The notes beneath the pieces are model-generated. The model worked only from the letters and a program-made list of their open reading frames with translations, ran no database searches and was not told the DNA's origin. From Patescibacteria group bacterium (GTDB taxonomy: Bacteria; Patescibacteriota; WWE3; UBA101185; UBA10185): a DNA stretch of 42,386 nt. Shown piece by piece: positions 13,827-21,516 of this stretch (position 1 is the stretch's first letter; each line of letters starts with the position of its first letter). Both the position numbers and the translations under genes were made by a program. Location of the stretch: the NCBI GenBank assembly GCA_018825365.1, contig JAHJEV010000003.1, positions 66,284 through 108,669 on the forward strand, written 5' to 3'.

Positions 13827-15289
13827 AATATACCAGGGGTGTTATCTATGTGCTTCTGTTTTCGCTTCCTATCCTTTTGATCGGATGCTTCCCTTCTGTA
13901 TTTGCCATGAAATCTAAAACGGACACCACGCCTGAAACCACAATTAAAAATCAAATAGTCTTGATTGATGGAGTACCTTTTTTCTGTAAAGATGCGAAGG
14001 ATGCTCAAGAAAAAGCTGACGCACTCTTTAAGCTTTATACGGAAACAGAGTGGGATGACCCGGCTGCCGCAGTTGCGGCAAGGCAAGGTGCCTCCAGTAT
14101 GATTCAAAGTGGCTACGTTTCCCCGGAACATAGGAGTGCTAACACGCCGGTTGCCTCGACGGTTTTTAATGCTGATCCGATAACTAGCAATACTGGTAAC
14201 TTTGGACCGGCAATCACAAGCATCCTACCGGGTAAGTCGATTAATTTGGGTGATACGGACGTGGCTAAGGGAATCGGTAATTCGGCGATTGGCATAGCTA
14301 CAACCAAACTAATTGTTGATGCGGCTAATAAACAAGCAGTTGCGTCAGGTGCCCTTCCCCAAGTGAGTCAGGCTGCACTAAGCGACGTCGCCAAACTTAC
14401 GGGAAAAATAAACACTGTAGCAACTGCGGTAGATATTTCAACCGCGGGGTTAGCCTATATACAGGCAAACGAGGCCTTTATTAAAAGTGGTCAGCCGGCG
14501 GCAGACCCGAAAACGGGCACACCAAATCTCCTATATGTAGATGCATCTAATAAACTAATGGATTTGGCAGCTGCAGTAGCCCCAGTGTATTACACACCAG
14601 TATTTAATATTATGAAAGATGCCGGCCAAGGTGTCGCCACTTTACAAATCGGTCAGTCGCCGACAACTGGAATTGGAAAAGCCGAACATAAAGTATTAAA
14701 GCTTTTTTCGAACTATGCTATAACAGATGCTGAAAAAGCAGCCGTAGGACTCAGCTCAAATGAGAAAGTGACACCACCATGCTATGGCCCCAGCGCTCCT
14801 GGGTGTATTAAGCGCTTGGCTATTGCAACTAAATGTCCCCTAAATTTTATAGTGACAGCGCCAGATGGAAAAAAAGCCGGTGTCGATCCCACAACCAAAA
14901 AAGTGGTGGAAGAAATACCGGGCTCTTTTGTTCTTGATGCAGATAACTATAATGTTGATAGCCAGATAGTTTACCTGCCGGCACTGCAATCAGGTGACTA
15001 TCAAATCACGGCAACGGGGTTTGGAAAAGGAGATTACAATCTATACTACAAAACGTTTGACGCCGACGGAAACGTGCTGACTAGCCAACAATCTAAAGGA
15101 AAGATCAGTAATGGCGAAGTATTGGGAGCGAAATTTAACCCAAATGCGGACAGTTTAGCACGAGATAGCGAAAAAATTGTTTTTGTAAAAGATGTGATTT
15201 ATAAATATATTCTTCCATCAGCTGGTTTTGTACTGATTGTGCTTGTCGTTTCATTTTTAGCTTTTCGGAAAAAGAGAAAAAGATTGTAA
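13823..15289 (+). CDS. Cell-surface protein with signal peptide and C-terminal membrane anchor
   Basis: The 488-residue protein begins with a signal peptide ending in LLIGC, a lipobox with Cys22; cleavage after SVFA by signal peptidase I is the alternative. The middle (about 75-320) is rich in alanine, serine, threonine and glycine and without motifs. Around 335-440 a beta-sandwich-like domain is visible (FIVTAPDGKKAG ... YLPALQSGDYQITATGFGKGDYNLYY). A C-terminal membrane helix (about 461-482) ends in RKKRKRL, as in sortase-independent surface proteins. It is co-translated with the transglutaminase-like protein, so processing or cross-linking of this protein by that enzyme is a fair guess. 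The family is not recognised. Confidence 0.6.
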   Translation: MKYTRGVIYVLLFSLPILLIGCFPSVFAMKSKTDTTPETTIKNQIVLIDGVPFFCKDAKDAQEKADALFKLYTETEWDDPAAAVAARQGASSMIQSGYVSPEHRSANTPVASTVFNADPITSNTGNFGPAITSILPGKSINLGDTDVAKGIGNSAIGIATTKLIVDAANKQAVASGALPQVSQAALSDVAKLTGKINTVATAVDISTAGLAYIQANEAFIKSGQPAADPKTGTPNLLYVDASNKLMDLAAAVAPVYYTPVFNIMKDAGQGVATLQIGQSPTTGIGKAEHKVLKLFSNYAITDAEKAAVGLSSNEKVTPPCYGPSAPGCIKRLAIATKCPLNFIVTAPDGKKAGVDPTTKKVVEEIPGSFVLDADNYNVDSQIVYLPALQSGDYQITATGFGKGDYNLYYKTFDADGNVLTSQQSKGKISNGEVLGAKFNPNADSLARDSEKIVFVKDVIYKYILPSAGFVLIVLVVSFLAFRKKRKRL

Positions 15290-15295
15290 TTTTAA

Positions 15296-15323
15296 TAGGA
15301 TAGCTCGTCGCGATGTGCGAACT
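15296..15323 (-). repeat. tRNA-3'-end-like repeat, copy E (degenerate)
   Basis: The conserved end CGATGTGCGAACT is intact, but the left part (TAGGATAGCTCGTCG) has lost the TGGTGGGC block. It occupies the expected place between the surface-protein gene and the next module, and is directly followed by a TTGACA promoter box. Confidence 0.6.
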
Positions 15324-15326
15324 ACC

Positions 15327-15356
15327 TTGACAAAAATAAATGTTAGTATGTTATCA
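15327..15356 (+). promoter_or_regulatory. Promoter of the DUF4352-like gene
   Basis: TTGACA at 15327-15332 is followed after 18 bp by TTATCA at 15351-15356. The -35 box starts four bases after the end of repeat E, so the module begins with its own promoter right at the repeat. Confidence 0.5.
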
Positions 15357-15389
15357 TTTTGAAGAGTGGGAATGACATTTTTTAACTAG

Positions 15390-16076
15390 ATGTTTAAAAA
15401 TAAAGAAAATACAGGTAACAAAACAGTAAGGGAAATGAGTTTAAAAACTGTTATTGGGTATATCTTCAACGCACTCATCCTGATTTTTTTCATCTTTTCA
15501 GGAGTTGTAACAGTTAAAGCGGGCCAGTTGGTTGTTGGTATACTCTATTATGTTTTAGCTGCCCTGGTCGTTGTGCCTCACCACCGCCTAAGAGTCACTA
15601 AATCTTTAAAATTTGTAATTCTCGTTATACTTTTCTTTATACTTACCATAATAAGTGGTGTTAATAACACACCTGATAAACAAAAGTATGACTATTTTAC
15701 CTTAGCGCAGGAATTTAATCTAAAATATGGAGGTAATACATACTCAATTGTGGTTAAAGATGTGCGACAGGAGACCAAAATTATCGTACAACAAAAAGAG
15801 GTAACCACATCCGGTTATTTTCTCATTGTTCGGGCGGATATTGTGAATCTTGGATCGGAATCCATAGATTTTAAGCTCGGAAAAAATCCCGAGTTAATAG
15901 ATAACCAGGATAGACGCTATACTTTATATGGCTCAAATATACCTGCGGGAAAATTGCAACCTAGTGTGGCTAAGGAGGTTTCCTATTTTTTTGAAATACC
16001 CAAGGATGCATCAGGCTTAAAATTTATCATTAAAGATGGATCTGTAGTTGCTAAATCTATAGATCTGAAAAGATAA
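15390..16076 (+). CDS. Membrane protein with a DUF4352-like extracellular domain
   Basis: The 228-residue protein has an N-terminal cytoplasmic tail, three closely spaced membrane helices (about 20-42, 46-63 and 73-91), then an outside domain of some 135 residues. That domain (IVVKDVRQET ... GYFLIVRADIVNLGSESIDF ... LIDNQDRRYTLY ... VAKEVSYFFEIPKDASGLKFII) has the order of elements of DUF4352, an immunoglobulin-like fold common in surface lipoproteins. No enzymatic function is implied. It forms the last module before the intact tRNA-Leu(TAG). Confidence 0.65.
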   Translation: MFKNKENTGNKTVREMSLKTVIGYIFNALILIFFIFSGVVTVKAGQLVVGILYYVLAALVVVPHHRLRVTKSLKFVILVILFFILTIISGVNNTPDKQKYDYFTLAQEFNLKYGGNTYSIVVKDVRQETKIIVQQKEVTTSGYFLIVRADIVNLGSESIDFKLGKNPELIDNQDRRYTLYGSNIPAGKLQPSVAKEVSYFFEIPKDASGLKFIIKDGSVVAKSIDLKR

Positions 16077-16218
16077 TCATACTGCTTTTCATCCGAGTCG
16101 TTAAATTTTCCTAGAAAAATAGTTGGATACTTGGTAGAGGTCGTGATTTAGTGGTTAGTTATTGGGAAAAAGTTTGAACCTTCGAACTACTTTATTTTGT
16201 TATAAAAACAAAAAGCCG

Positions 16219-16301
16219 TGGTGGGCGAGAGAGGACTCGAACCTCCAACCTTTCGGATACGGTCCTAAGCCGTACGCGTATGCCAATTCCGCCACTCGCC
16301 C
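16219..16301 (-). tRNA. tRNA-Leu (anticodon TAG)
   Basis: On the minus strand the gene starts GGGCGAGTGGCGGAATTGGC and ends CTCGCCCACCA; the 7-bp acceptor stem GGGCGAG/CTCGCCC is perfect and CCA is encoded. The anticodon loop is CTTAGGA, giving TAG. A long variable arm, typical of leucine tRNA, is present. It forms the right border of the repeat-punctuated region, and 63 bp of its 3' part is duplicated at 5026-5088. Confidence 0.95.
16221..16283 (-). repeat. 63-bp direct repeat (attachment-core-like), right copy
   Basis: This segment of the tRNA-Leu(TAG) gene is identical to 5026-5088. The two copies are in direct orientation, 11.2 kb apart, and enclose repeats A to E and their gene modules. 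An element integrating into the 3' end of a tRNA gene leaves exactly this signature. Confidence 0.85.
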
Positions 16302-16325
16302 AAAATATAAGTAATTATAGCAAAC

Positions 16326-16348
16326 AAAAAGACCCGCTTCCGCGAGCC
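16326..16348 (-). terminator. Intrinsic terminator after the lysozyme-like gene
   Basis: On the minus strand GGCTCGC, a GGAA loop and GCGGGTC (two G-U pairs) form a 7-bp stem followed by TTTTTG. It lies 50 bp after the stop codon of the gene at 16399-16992. Confidence 0.7.
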
Positions 16349-16398
16349 CTCCTGTATAAACTAAATAATTTCTAACTAACCTTTAATTTCTTTAAGAG

Positions 16399-16992
16399 TT
16401 ATCCTAAGAACGAAACTCCAGTTCCGCCACTCTTGCAAGCATCAATCCTACTTATAAAGTAATTAACTCCGTTCCTCCAGTTAACATAGTTTGGAGGAGT
16501 ATATACTGGTGCAATCTTTTCCGGAGTATTTAGCCCCTTACTTGTATAGTTATCTCTTATACCCTTAGCAACTGTGTCAATAGCCTCATCATATGATTTA
16601 AAGTAAATTGCATTTTTACCATATATACCCCATCCGAAAGGATTGTAGGAACCTTCAATCAAAAACTTACCGCAAGTTGACTCCATACAAGAAATAGCCG
16701 GTAACAATCTGTAGTCCAGATTGTATTTATCAGCGACATCAACAAACGTTGCAGCATTTGCCTTTAATGGAGATTTAAGCTTTGTGAAAAACTTCTCCAA
16801 AGCTTCTATTCTCTCTTCCCTGCTTTTCTTGATCTGAGCATCTATAAGTCTTGCCTCAGCTGTTTTTACCGTCCTTTCGCTGTCTAACCCACTTTTATTA
16901 TCGGGTGAATTAGGCTTTGAGGTTGCAGTAACAAGGAAAATCAGGATTAAAGGCAAAATATTAACTTGTGCAAACAAGTTTCTTTTTGCCAT
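16399..16992 (-). CDS. Secreted lysozyme-like peptidoglycan hydrolase
   Basis: From the ATG at 16992 (an ATG 12 codons upstream is less likely because it would bury the signal sequence) the 197-residue product starts with a signal or anchor helix (ILPLILIFLVTATS). The catalytic domain begins near residue 80: LLPAISCMESTCGKFL holds the probable catalytic glutamate, followed by YNPFGWGIYG, a Y-F-S-Y-D-E-A-I segment and YTPPNYVNWRNGVNYFI. This order is that of glucosaminidase or SLT-like lysozyme folds. Two cysteines flank the active-site helix and may form a disulfide. It has a paralogue just upstream at 17226-18017 on the same strand. It probably acts on the cell's own wall, or on that of a host. 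Confidence 0.75.
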   Translation of the reverse strand: MAKRNLFAQVNILPLILIFLVTATSKPNSPDNKSGLDSERTVKTAEARLIDAQIKKSREERIEALEKFFTKLKSPLKANAATFVDVADKYNLDYRLLPAISCMESTCGKFLIEGSYNPFGWGIYGKNAIYFKSYDEAIDTVAKGIRDNYTSKGLNTPEKIAPVYTPPNYVNWRNGVNYFISRIDACKSGGTGVSFLG

Positions 16993-17083
16993 AGGGGTTA
17001 TTTTACCAGAATTTAGGCTATTTATCAAACGCTATAGGGTCATGGAAATAAGGCGAAAAACGTATAGAAAACGTCTAAAAGAT

Positions 17084-17120
17084 ATAAAAAACACCTCGTT
17101 GCGTGTAGCATTGAGGTGTT
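17084..17120 (-). terminator. Intrinsic terminator between the two lysozyme-like genes
   Basis: AACACCTC at 17090-17097 pairs with GAGGTGTT at 17113-17120, with an inner TGC/GCA pair in the loop. On the minus strand the stem is followed by TTTT. It ends the transcript of the gene at 17226-18017. The remaining gap holds no supported gene. Confidence 0.8.
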
Positions 17121-17225
17121 GTTGCAAAACTATTTGTTGATGGTGATTGTACATAGGTGTCAGTTTTCTGTCAACAGCTATGGGATATGAATTATAATTC
17201 CTTACCACAGATTGGGGTGTGAGGT

Positions 17226-18017
17226 TTAATTCTGAGGAGTTTTGTAGTCTTTTATAAGATCCGCAAAATGCTGTACCCCGTTGCACCAGGAGCCGTTTGA
17301 TGGTGGAGTGTATACCTTCATAATCTCACAAACATCAGTTACTCCCCTTGATATGAACTGGTCATATAAGTAGTTTGAGACCGTTCCTATTCCTTTTTCA
17401 TAGCTATCAAATGATCTTACTGTATTTCCGTATACTGCCCAGCCCCATGCGTTGTAAGTTTCTTTTCCTTCAACTTTGGGAGTGTTTTTTCCACAGCTTG
17501 ATTCCTGAAATGCAATTGATGCGGCAAGCCACCAGGGAATATTGCTTTTATCAGCTTCGTAAACAAACGACTCCCCCAATCCTTCCATCGGACACTTAAA
17601 CATTCTAAATACTTCGTTTATTCTTTGAGCTCTTGAATCTTTAGCATAGATGGTACTTGTGGCTTCGGATAATGTCAGGGGTTCTGATGCGTATATTGCA
17701 TACCTTCTTGTGTCTTCCGGCCTTGCTTTTGTGGGGGTGATCATGACTGATATTAAAAATGAGAATATAAATACAACGGACAATGATGCCCAAGCGGTGG
17801 CTGCGTCTCTTCCGAGATTTTTTCCTTTAACTTTGTTTCTTATCTTTGTTAAGATGTTTTCCCTTTGCTGTTTTTTATCTGAAATTTCTTCTTTTGTTTC
17901 AAAAATTGAGGCTACAACATCAATATTACCCTTCTTGGAATTCAAGATTGATTTCGGTTCAGCTTGTTTTAAAGTCTTTCCGTTTTTGGTGAAGAACTTT
18001 TTAGGTTTTGCATGCAT
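17226..18017 (-). CDS. Membrane-anchored lysozyme-like peptidoglycan hydrolase
   Basis: The 263-residue protein has a basic cytoplasmic N-terminus of about 75 residues, one membrane helix (about 76-95, ASLSVVFIFSFLISVMI), a linker, and a catalytic domain from about residue 140. LAASIAFQESSCGKNTP holds the likely catalytic glutamate and matches AISCMESTCGK of the neighbouring paralogue; WGWAVYG, SFDSYEKGI and YTPPSNGSWCNGVQHF follow in the same order. The long cytoplasmic tail is absent from the paralogue and may tie the enzyme to an intracellular partner. Each gene has its own terminator, so the pair arose by tandem duplication but is expressed separately. Confidence 0.75.
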   Translation of the reverse strand: MHAKPKKFFTKNGKTLKQAEPKSILNSKKGNIDVVASIFETKEEISDKKQQRENILTKIRNKVKGKNLGRDAATAWASLSVVFIFSFLISVMITPTKARPEDTRRYAIYASEPLTLSEATSTIYAKDSRAQRINEVFRMFKCPMEGLGESFVYEADKSNIPWWLAASIAFQESSCGKNTPKVEGKETYNAWGWAVYGNTVRSFDSYEKGIGTVSNYLYDQFISRGVTDVCEIMKVYTPPSNGSWCNGVQHFADLIKDYKTPQN

Positions 18018-18143
18018 TGTTTAAATACATTAACACATGTTTTGAAGAAGATTCAAGATGACAAAATTACCGGTAGCGTTTGGCATGTCTTATATGGCTG
18101 TGTTGTTGGAGTGGTTCGAAGTGAATAACCTCCTATAGTGTGT

Positions 18144-18185
18144 TAGAATGTTTCTAATTCAAACAAAAAGGAAAAGGAGAGAAAA
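18144..18185 (+). promoter_or_regulatory. -10 box and leader with strong Shine-Dalgarno site
   Basis: TAGAAT at 18144-18149 is followed by a leader (TTTCTAATTCAAACAAAAAG) ending in AAGGAGAG before the ATG at 18186. The stretch TATAGTGT ... AATGTTT ... AATTCAA is nearly repeated ahead of the gene at 21517. I find no convincing -35 box. Confidence 0.5.
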
Positions 18186-18524
18186 ATGGAAAAGAAAGTT
18201 AACCTTGTGTATAGCGTCGCATTTTTGGTTATACCACTTTTGCTAACGGGGATTATTTACGGAGAGCTGTTAATTTGGGGGTATTATGGTCCAATCGCTT
18301 TCGGCTTGACACTCCTTATTAGCTTTCTGGTCTTTTTAGCAGCCATGGTGATCGCCATTGGAGTGTGGTCTCTAACAAGGCTCTCAGAAGAATATGGGAA
18401 AGTAACCAAATCGGCCAGATTTTTCACAAATGCCTCAACAATCTTGGGGGTTTTAGCAATACTTCAGTTTGTCCCGATGATTCTGAGGGGTATCTGGCTT
18501 CTATTTGGCCTATTTTTCAGTTAG
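18186..18524 (+). CDS. Small integral membrane protein, unknown function
   Basis: The 112-residue protein has three predicted membrane helices (about 10-27, 31-62 and 87-110) separated by a short charged loop (RLSEEYGKVTKSARF). I do not recognise a family. The unit is monocistronic, with its own -10 box, a strong AAGGAGAG ribosome site and a terminator at 18548-18585. It shares this architecture and leader sequence with other single-gene units further right (21517, 22576, 25660, 27825). Confidence 0.7.
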   Translation: MEKKVNLVYSVAFLVIPLLLTGIIYGELLIWGYYGPIAFGLTLLISFLVFLAAMVIAIGVWSLTRLSEEYGKVTKSARFFTNASTILGVLAILQFVPMILRGIWLLFGLFFS

Positions 18525-18547
18525 ATGTCGTTTGGAATCACGTTTGA

Positions 18548-18585
18548 CCGCAGTTTAGTGATTTACTCACAGAGCTGCGGTTTTT
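18548..18585 (+). terminator. Intrinsic terminator
   Basis: CCGCAG at 18548-18553 pairs with CTGCGG at 18575-18580, with GTGA/TCAC pairing inside the loop, followed by TTTTTATTTT. It ends the small membrane-protein transcript and overlaps the end of the convergent mnmA gene. Confidence 0.85.
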
Positions 18586-19696
18586 ATTTTATTTCGCCGA
18601 CACCGACTACCGAATTTACGATATGAAATACTGCATATTGTCCCGGAGTTACTGCCAACTGTGGTTTTACAAAAACCAGCTTGTACAAGACTCTGCCACC
18701 AGTATTTTTATCTTTTATAATCACCGCACTTGCGGGCTTGTGTTGGTATCTGATTTTTACTTTAACTTTTATCCCCTCTTTCTTACCAGCTTGTTTTTCA
18801 AAAATACCATTGGCAAATAAAACACTTATTAAATCAATTTCCTTTTTAAGCACGTCCGATTTTTTTGTTGAAACCACTAACTCATTTGTTTTCACATTTT
18901 TCTCAACAACAAAATAGGGTCCTCCGCTAAGCCCCATATTTTTTCTCTGCCCTATTGTGTAATTTGCAAGACCATTGTGTTTTCCTAAAGTTTTTCCTTG
19001 TTTGTTTATTATTAAACCTTTTTTTACTCCAATTTCTTTTTCAACAAAACTTTTAAGTGACTTTTCGGAAACAAAACAAAAATCCTGGCTTTGAGCCAAC
19101 TTCAAATAAAAATCCAAATCTTCTTCCACCGCCATTTGATAAACTTCTTCCTTAGTTAAATTTGATAAGGGAAATATTATATTTGGCAACCATTCCTGAG
19201 GAAGCAAAGCCAAATAATAAGTCTGGTCTTTTTTCTTATCCTTTGGTTTTGAAATAAAAAGACCCCCAAGTTTTTTGCTTTTGGTTATCTTTGCGTAGTG
19301 TCCGGTTGCTACGTATTCAATTTCATTTTTCTTTGCGTATTTGAACAACTCTAAAAACTTAAGATATCGGTTGCAAATAATACAGGGATTTGGAGTTTTT
19401 GCTGATTTTAAAGTTTCGGTAAAGTATTTAATAACCTTTTCATGGAAATTCTCCCCTACTTTAAGCGTCACGTGCTTACAACTATACTTCATGCAAACTT
19501 TTTGAGCAGTTTTTATTGATTCATCTGTGCAACATGAGTTTTCTCTTACGTTGTTACAGGAATTTTCCCAGGTTCCGAATTTAAGTGACACACCAACCGG
19601 ATTCCAGCCATTTTTCTTAAGTAAAATTAGGGAGATTGAGGAGTCTATTCCGCCGGACATTCCAACAACTATTTTTCTGCCCTTTCCTTTTTCCAT
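18584..19696 (-). CDS. mnmA: tRNA-specific 2-thiouridylase MnmA
   Basis: The 370-residue protein has the PP-loop ATP-binding motif SGGIDSS (14-20), the catalytic cysteine Cys105 in NPCIICNRYLKF, the second cysteine Cys207 in SQDFCFV, and ATGHYA at about 130-134, all in the order of MnmA. It adenylates and thiolates U34 of tRNAs for Lys, Glu and Gln, using persulfide sulfur. It is the third gene of an operon: cysteine desulfurase, IscU-like scaffold, then mnmA, with a 2-bp gap to the scaffold gene. No TusA-E relay is needed when the desulfurase acts directly, as in Bacillus subtilis YrvO-MnmA. Length and motifs are normal, so it should be active. Confidence 0.95.
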   Translation of the reverse strand: MEKGKGRKIVVGMSGGIDSSISLILLKKNGWNPVGVSLKFGTWENSCNNVRENSCCTDESIKTAQKVCMKYSCKHVTLKVGENFHEKVIKYFTETLKSAKTPNPCIICNRYLKFLELFKYAKKNEIEYVATGHYAKITKSKKLGGLFISKPKDKKKDQTYYLALLPQEWLPNIIFPLSNLTKEEVYQMAVEEDLDFYLKLAQSQDFCFVSEKSLKSFVEKEIGVKKGLIINKQGKTLGKHNGLANYTIGQRKNMGLSGGPYFVVEKNVKTNELVVSTKKSDVLKKEIDLISVLFANGIFEKQAGKKEGIKVKVKIRYQHKPASAVIIKDKNTGGRVLYKLVFVKPQLAVTPGQYAVFHIVNSVVGVGEIK

Positions 19697-19698
19697 GC

Positions 19699-20187
19699 TT
19701 ACTCCAATTCTTGTGTATCTAAGTATTCTTTATACTGCTCCTCAAGCATCTTGTTGTGTCTGACAATATCTTCGTGCTTTGCTTTAAGTTCTTTTGAGAT
19801 GGGTTTCTTGTTTCTTTTGTAGTGATCGTAAATTGCATCAGACAGTGCTTCCGTTGCCAAAACTGAGCAATGAACCTTTATCGGCGGAAGTCCAGATAAA
19901 GACTGCATAATATCTGTGTTATTAACTTTTAAAGCATCTGAAAGCGGCTTTCCCTTTACAAGTTCTGTTATTACTGATGAGGTTGCAATTGCCGCAACGC
20001 ACCCGAATGTTTGGAATTTTATGTCTTTGATTATATCCTCACCCTGTTTGTTTTTCGCAACTTTGATATACATGTACATCATGTCACCGCAGGCCATATT
20101 TCCAACCTTCCCTACTCCATCGGGGTTTGCTATTTTTCCCATATTTGCGGGATTATGAAAGTGTTTCATTACCTTTTCCGTATACAT
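19699..20187 (-). CDS. iscU: IscU/NifU-like iron-sulfur cluster scaffold
   Basis: This 162-residue protein carries the three scaffold cysteines: Cys33 in ACGD, Cys63 in FGCVAAIATSS and Cys107 in HCSVLA. Residues 1-125 match the IscU/NifU N-terminal domain; a charged helical tail of about 35 residues follows. It receives sulfur from the desulfurase encoded immediately upstream (start directly after the stop of that gene) and assembles iron-sulfur clusters. It has no NifU C-terminal domain. Placing it between desulfurase and mnmA suggests that one sulfur source feeds both cluster assembly and tRNA thiolation. Confidence 0.92.
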   Translation of the reverse strand: MYTEKVMKHFHNPANMGKIANPDGVGKVGNMACGDMMYMYIKVAKNKQGEDIIKDIKFQTFGCVAAIATSSVITELVKGKPLSDALKVNNTDIMQSLSGLPPIKVHCSVLATEALSDAIYDHYKRNKKPISKELKAKHEDIVRHNKMLEEQYKEYLDTQELE

Positions 20188-21372
20188 TTAGCAGTTCCTT
20201 GTATTTAAGGGCGACATCACCCTTAATTTTGTGACTGATTTTTCTAAAGTCGTGAGGAAGTACTTTACATCTTTTTCACTTGTAAATCTTCCGATTGTTA
20301 TTCTTATTGTTCCGTGGGCATCTCCTTTTGAAATTCCAAGAGCGGTCAAAACATGTGAAGCCTCAAGTTTTGGAGATGAGCACGCCGATGATGTTGAAAC
20401 CGCAATGCCATGTGAATCAAGATCCATAAGCAGCGACTCTCCTTCAATAAAATCAAATCTTACATTTACGTTATTGCAAAGCCTTGGCTTTCCTAAAGCG
20501 GGTCCATTTAAGTGAGAGTTTGGAATTTTCTCTTTAATATATTTGGTTATTTTGTCCCTTAGTTTTGATTGTTTTTTCCACTCTTTTTTCATTTCTTTGA
20601 CGCAGATTTCAGTTGCCTTTCTAAATCCCACGATTCCGGGAACGTTTAATGTTGAAGATCTTTTGTCTGACTCCTGTCCCCCTCCGTGAAGAAGAGCCTC
20701 TATTTGAGTTCCCCCTCTAATGTACAAAATAGCCGTTCCTTTTGGCCCGTAAATTTTGTGTGAGGAGGCCGTTAAAAGATCCACATTCATTTCGTTAACA
20801 TTTAAAGGCATTTTTCCATAGCTTTGAACTGCGTCGGTGTGAAAAGTTACATTTTTATCATCGCAAATCTTGCCGATCTCTTTTATCGGCTCGATCGTTC
20901 CCATTTCATTGTTTGAGTGCATTATGGAAACAAGAAGAGTTTTATCATCAACTAATTCTTTAAGTTTTTCTACATCAACAATCCCCTCTTTATCAACGGG
21001 AGTTTCAACTATCTCAAACCCCATCTTTTTGAGATATTTGGCAGTATTTAAAACGCAGTGATGTTCAATTGGGGATATTATTATTTTCTTTTTATCCCCT
21101 TTTGCCGTTGCCGCAATACCCTTTAGTGCCCAGTTATTGCTTTCTGTTGCTGACGATGTGAAAAATATCTCGCTTGGGGTGGCTCCGAGGTAATTTGCGA
21201 TTATCTTTCTACTGCTTTCTACCGCCTCACTGGCGTCCATCCCCGGTGTATGAATTGACGATGGGTTTGCGAAATTATCCGAGAAATAAGGCTTCATAGC
21301 CTTAAGAACCCTCTTATCAACGGGGGTTGTTGCTGCATAGTCGAAATAGTATCTTTTTTGTTCCTTTTTCAT
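20188..21372 (-). CDS. iscS: Cysteine desulfurase, NifS/IscS type
   Basis: The 394-residue PLP enzyme shows FDYAATTPVD at the start, His104 in EHH, the PLP lysine Lys206 in SSHKIYGPKG, and the catalytic cysteine Cys331 in SSACSS. A long flexible loop around the cysteine and the ACSS motif place it in the class I (NifS/IscS) group. It takes sulfur from cysteine to form a persulfide, and passes it to IscU and MnmA encoded downstream. It is the first gene of the operon; the operon promoter is expected in 21373-21420, where I see no clear boxes. Confidence 0.94.
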   Translation of the reverse strand: MKKEQKRYYFDYAATTPVDKRVLKAMKPYFSDNFANPSSIHTPGMDASEAVESSRKIIANYLGATPSEIFFTSSATESNNWALKGIAATAKGDKKKIIISPIEHHCVLNTAKYLKKMGFEIVETPVDKEGIVDVEKLKELVDDKTLLVSIMHSNNEMGTIEPIKEIGKICDDKNVTFHTDAVQSYGKMPLNVNEMNVDLLTASSHKIYGPKGTAILYIRGGTQIEALLHGGGQESDKRSSTLNVPGIVGFRKATEICVKEMKKEWKKQSKLRDKITKYIKEKIPNSHLNGPALGKPRLCNNVNVRFDFIEGESLLMDLDSHGIAVSTSSACSSPKLEASHVLTALGISKGDAHGTIRITIGRFTSEKDVKYFLTTLEKSVTKLRVMSPLNTRNC

Positions 21373-21456
21373 CTTGTCTTAAAACAGTTTACGGTATTTA
21401 TACCGAATTATTCTAACATTTTAAGCTAGTTGACGCTTGTGAAACCTCAGTTTGAT

Positions 21457-21485
21457 TTGTCTTGGGACTTATAGTGTAGTACAAT
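21457..21485 (+). promoter_or_regulatory. Sigma70-type promoter
   Basis: TTGTCT at 21457-21462, a 17-bp spacer and TACAAT at 21480-21485 precede the gene at 21517. The region around the -10 box and the leader are closely similar to those of the unit at 18186. Confidence 0.65.
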
Positions 21486-21516
21486 GTTTGCAATTCAACC
21501 AAAAAGGAGAGAAAAA

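Noticed and set aside
5026-16283. A conventional prophage or integrative conjugative element
   Set aside because: Despite the attachment-like ends, the region has no integrase, replication, capsid, portal, relaxase or type IV secretion gene. The HerA-like ATPase alone is not enough to call a conjugative motor.
17032-17286. 84-codon open frame on the minus strand between the lysozyme-like genes
   Set aside because: It overlaps the end of the upstream lysozyme-like gene and reads through a clear intrinsic terminator, so it is most likely a chance frame.
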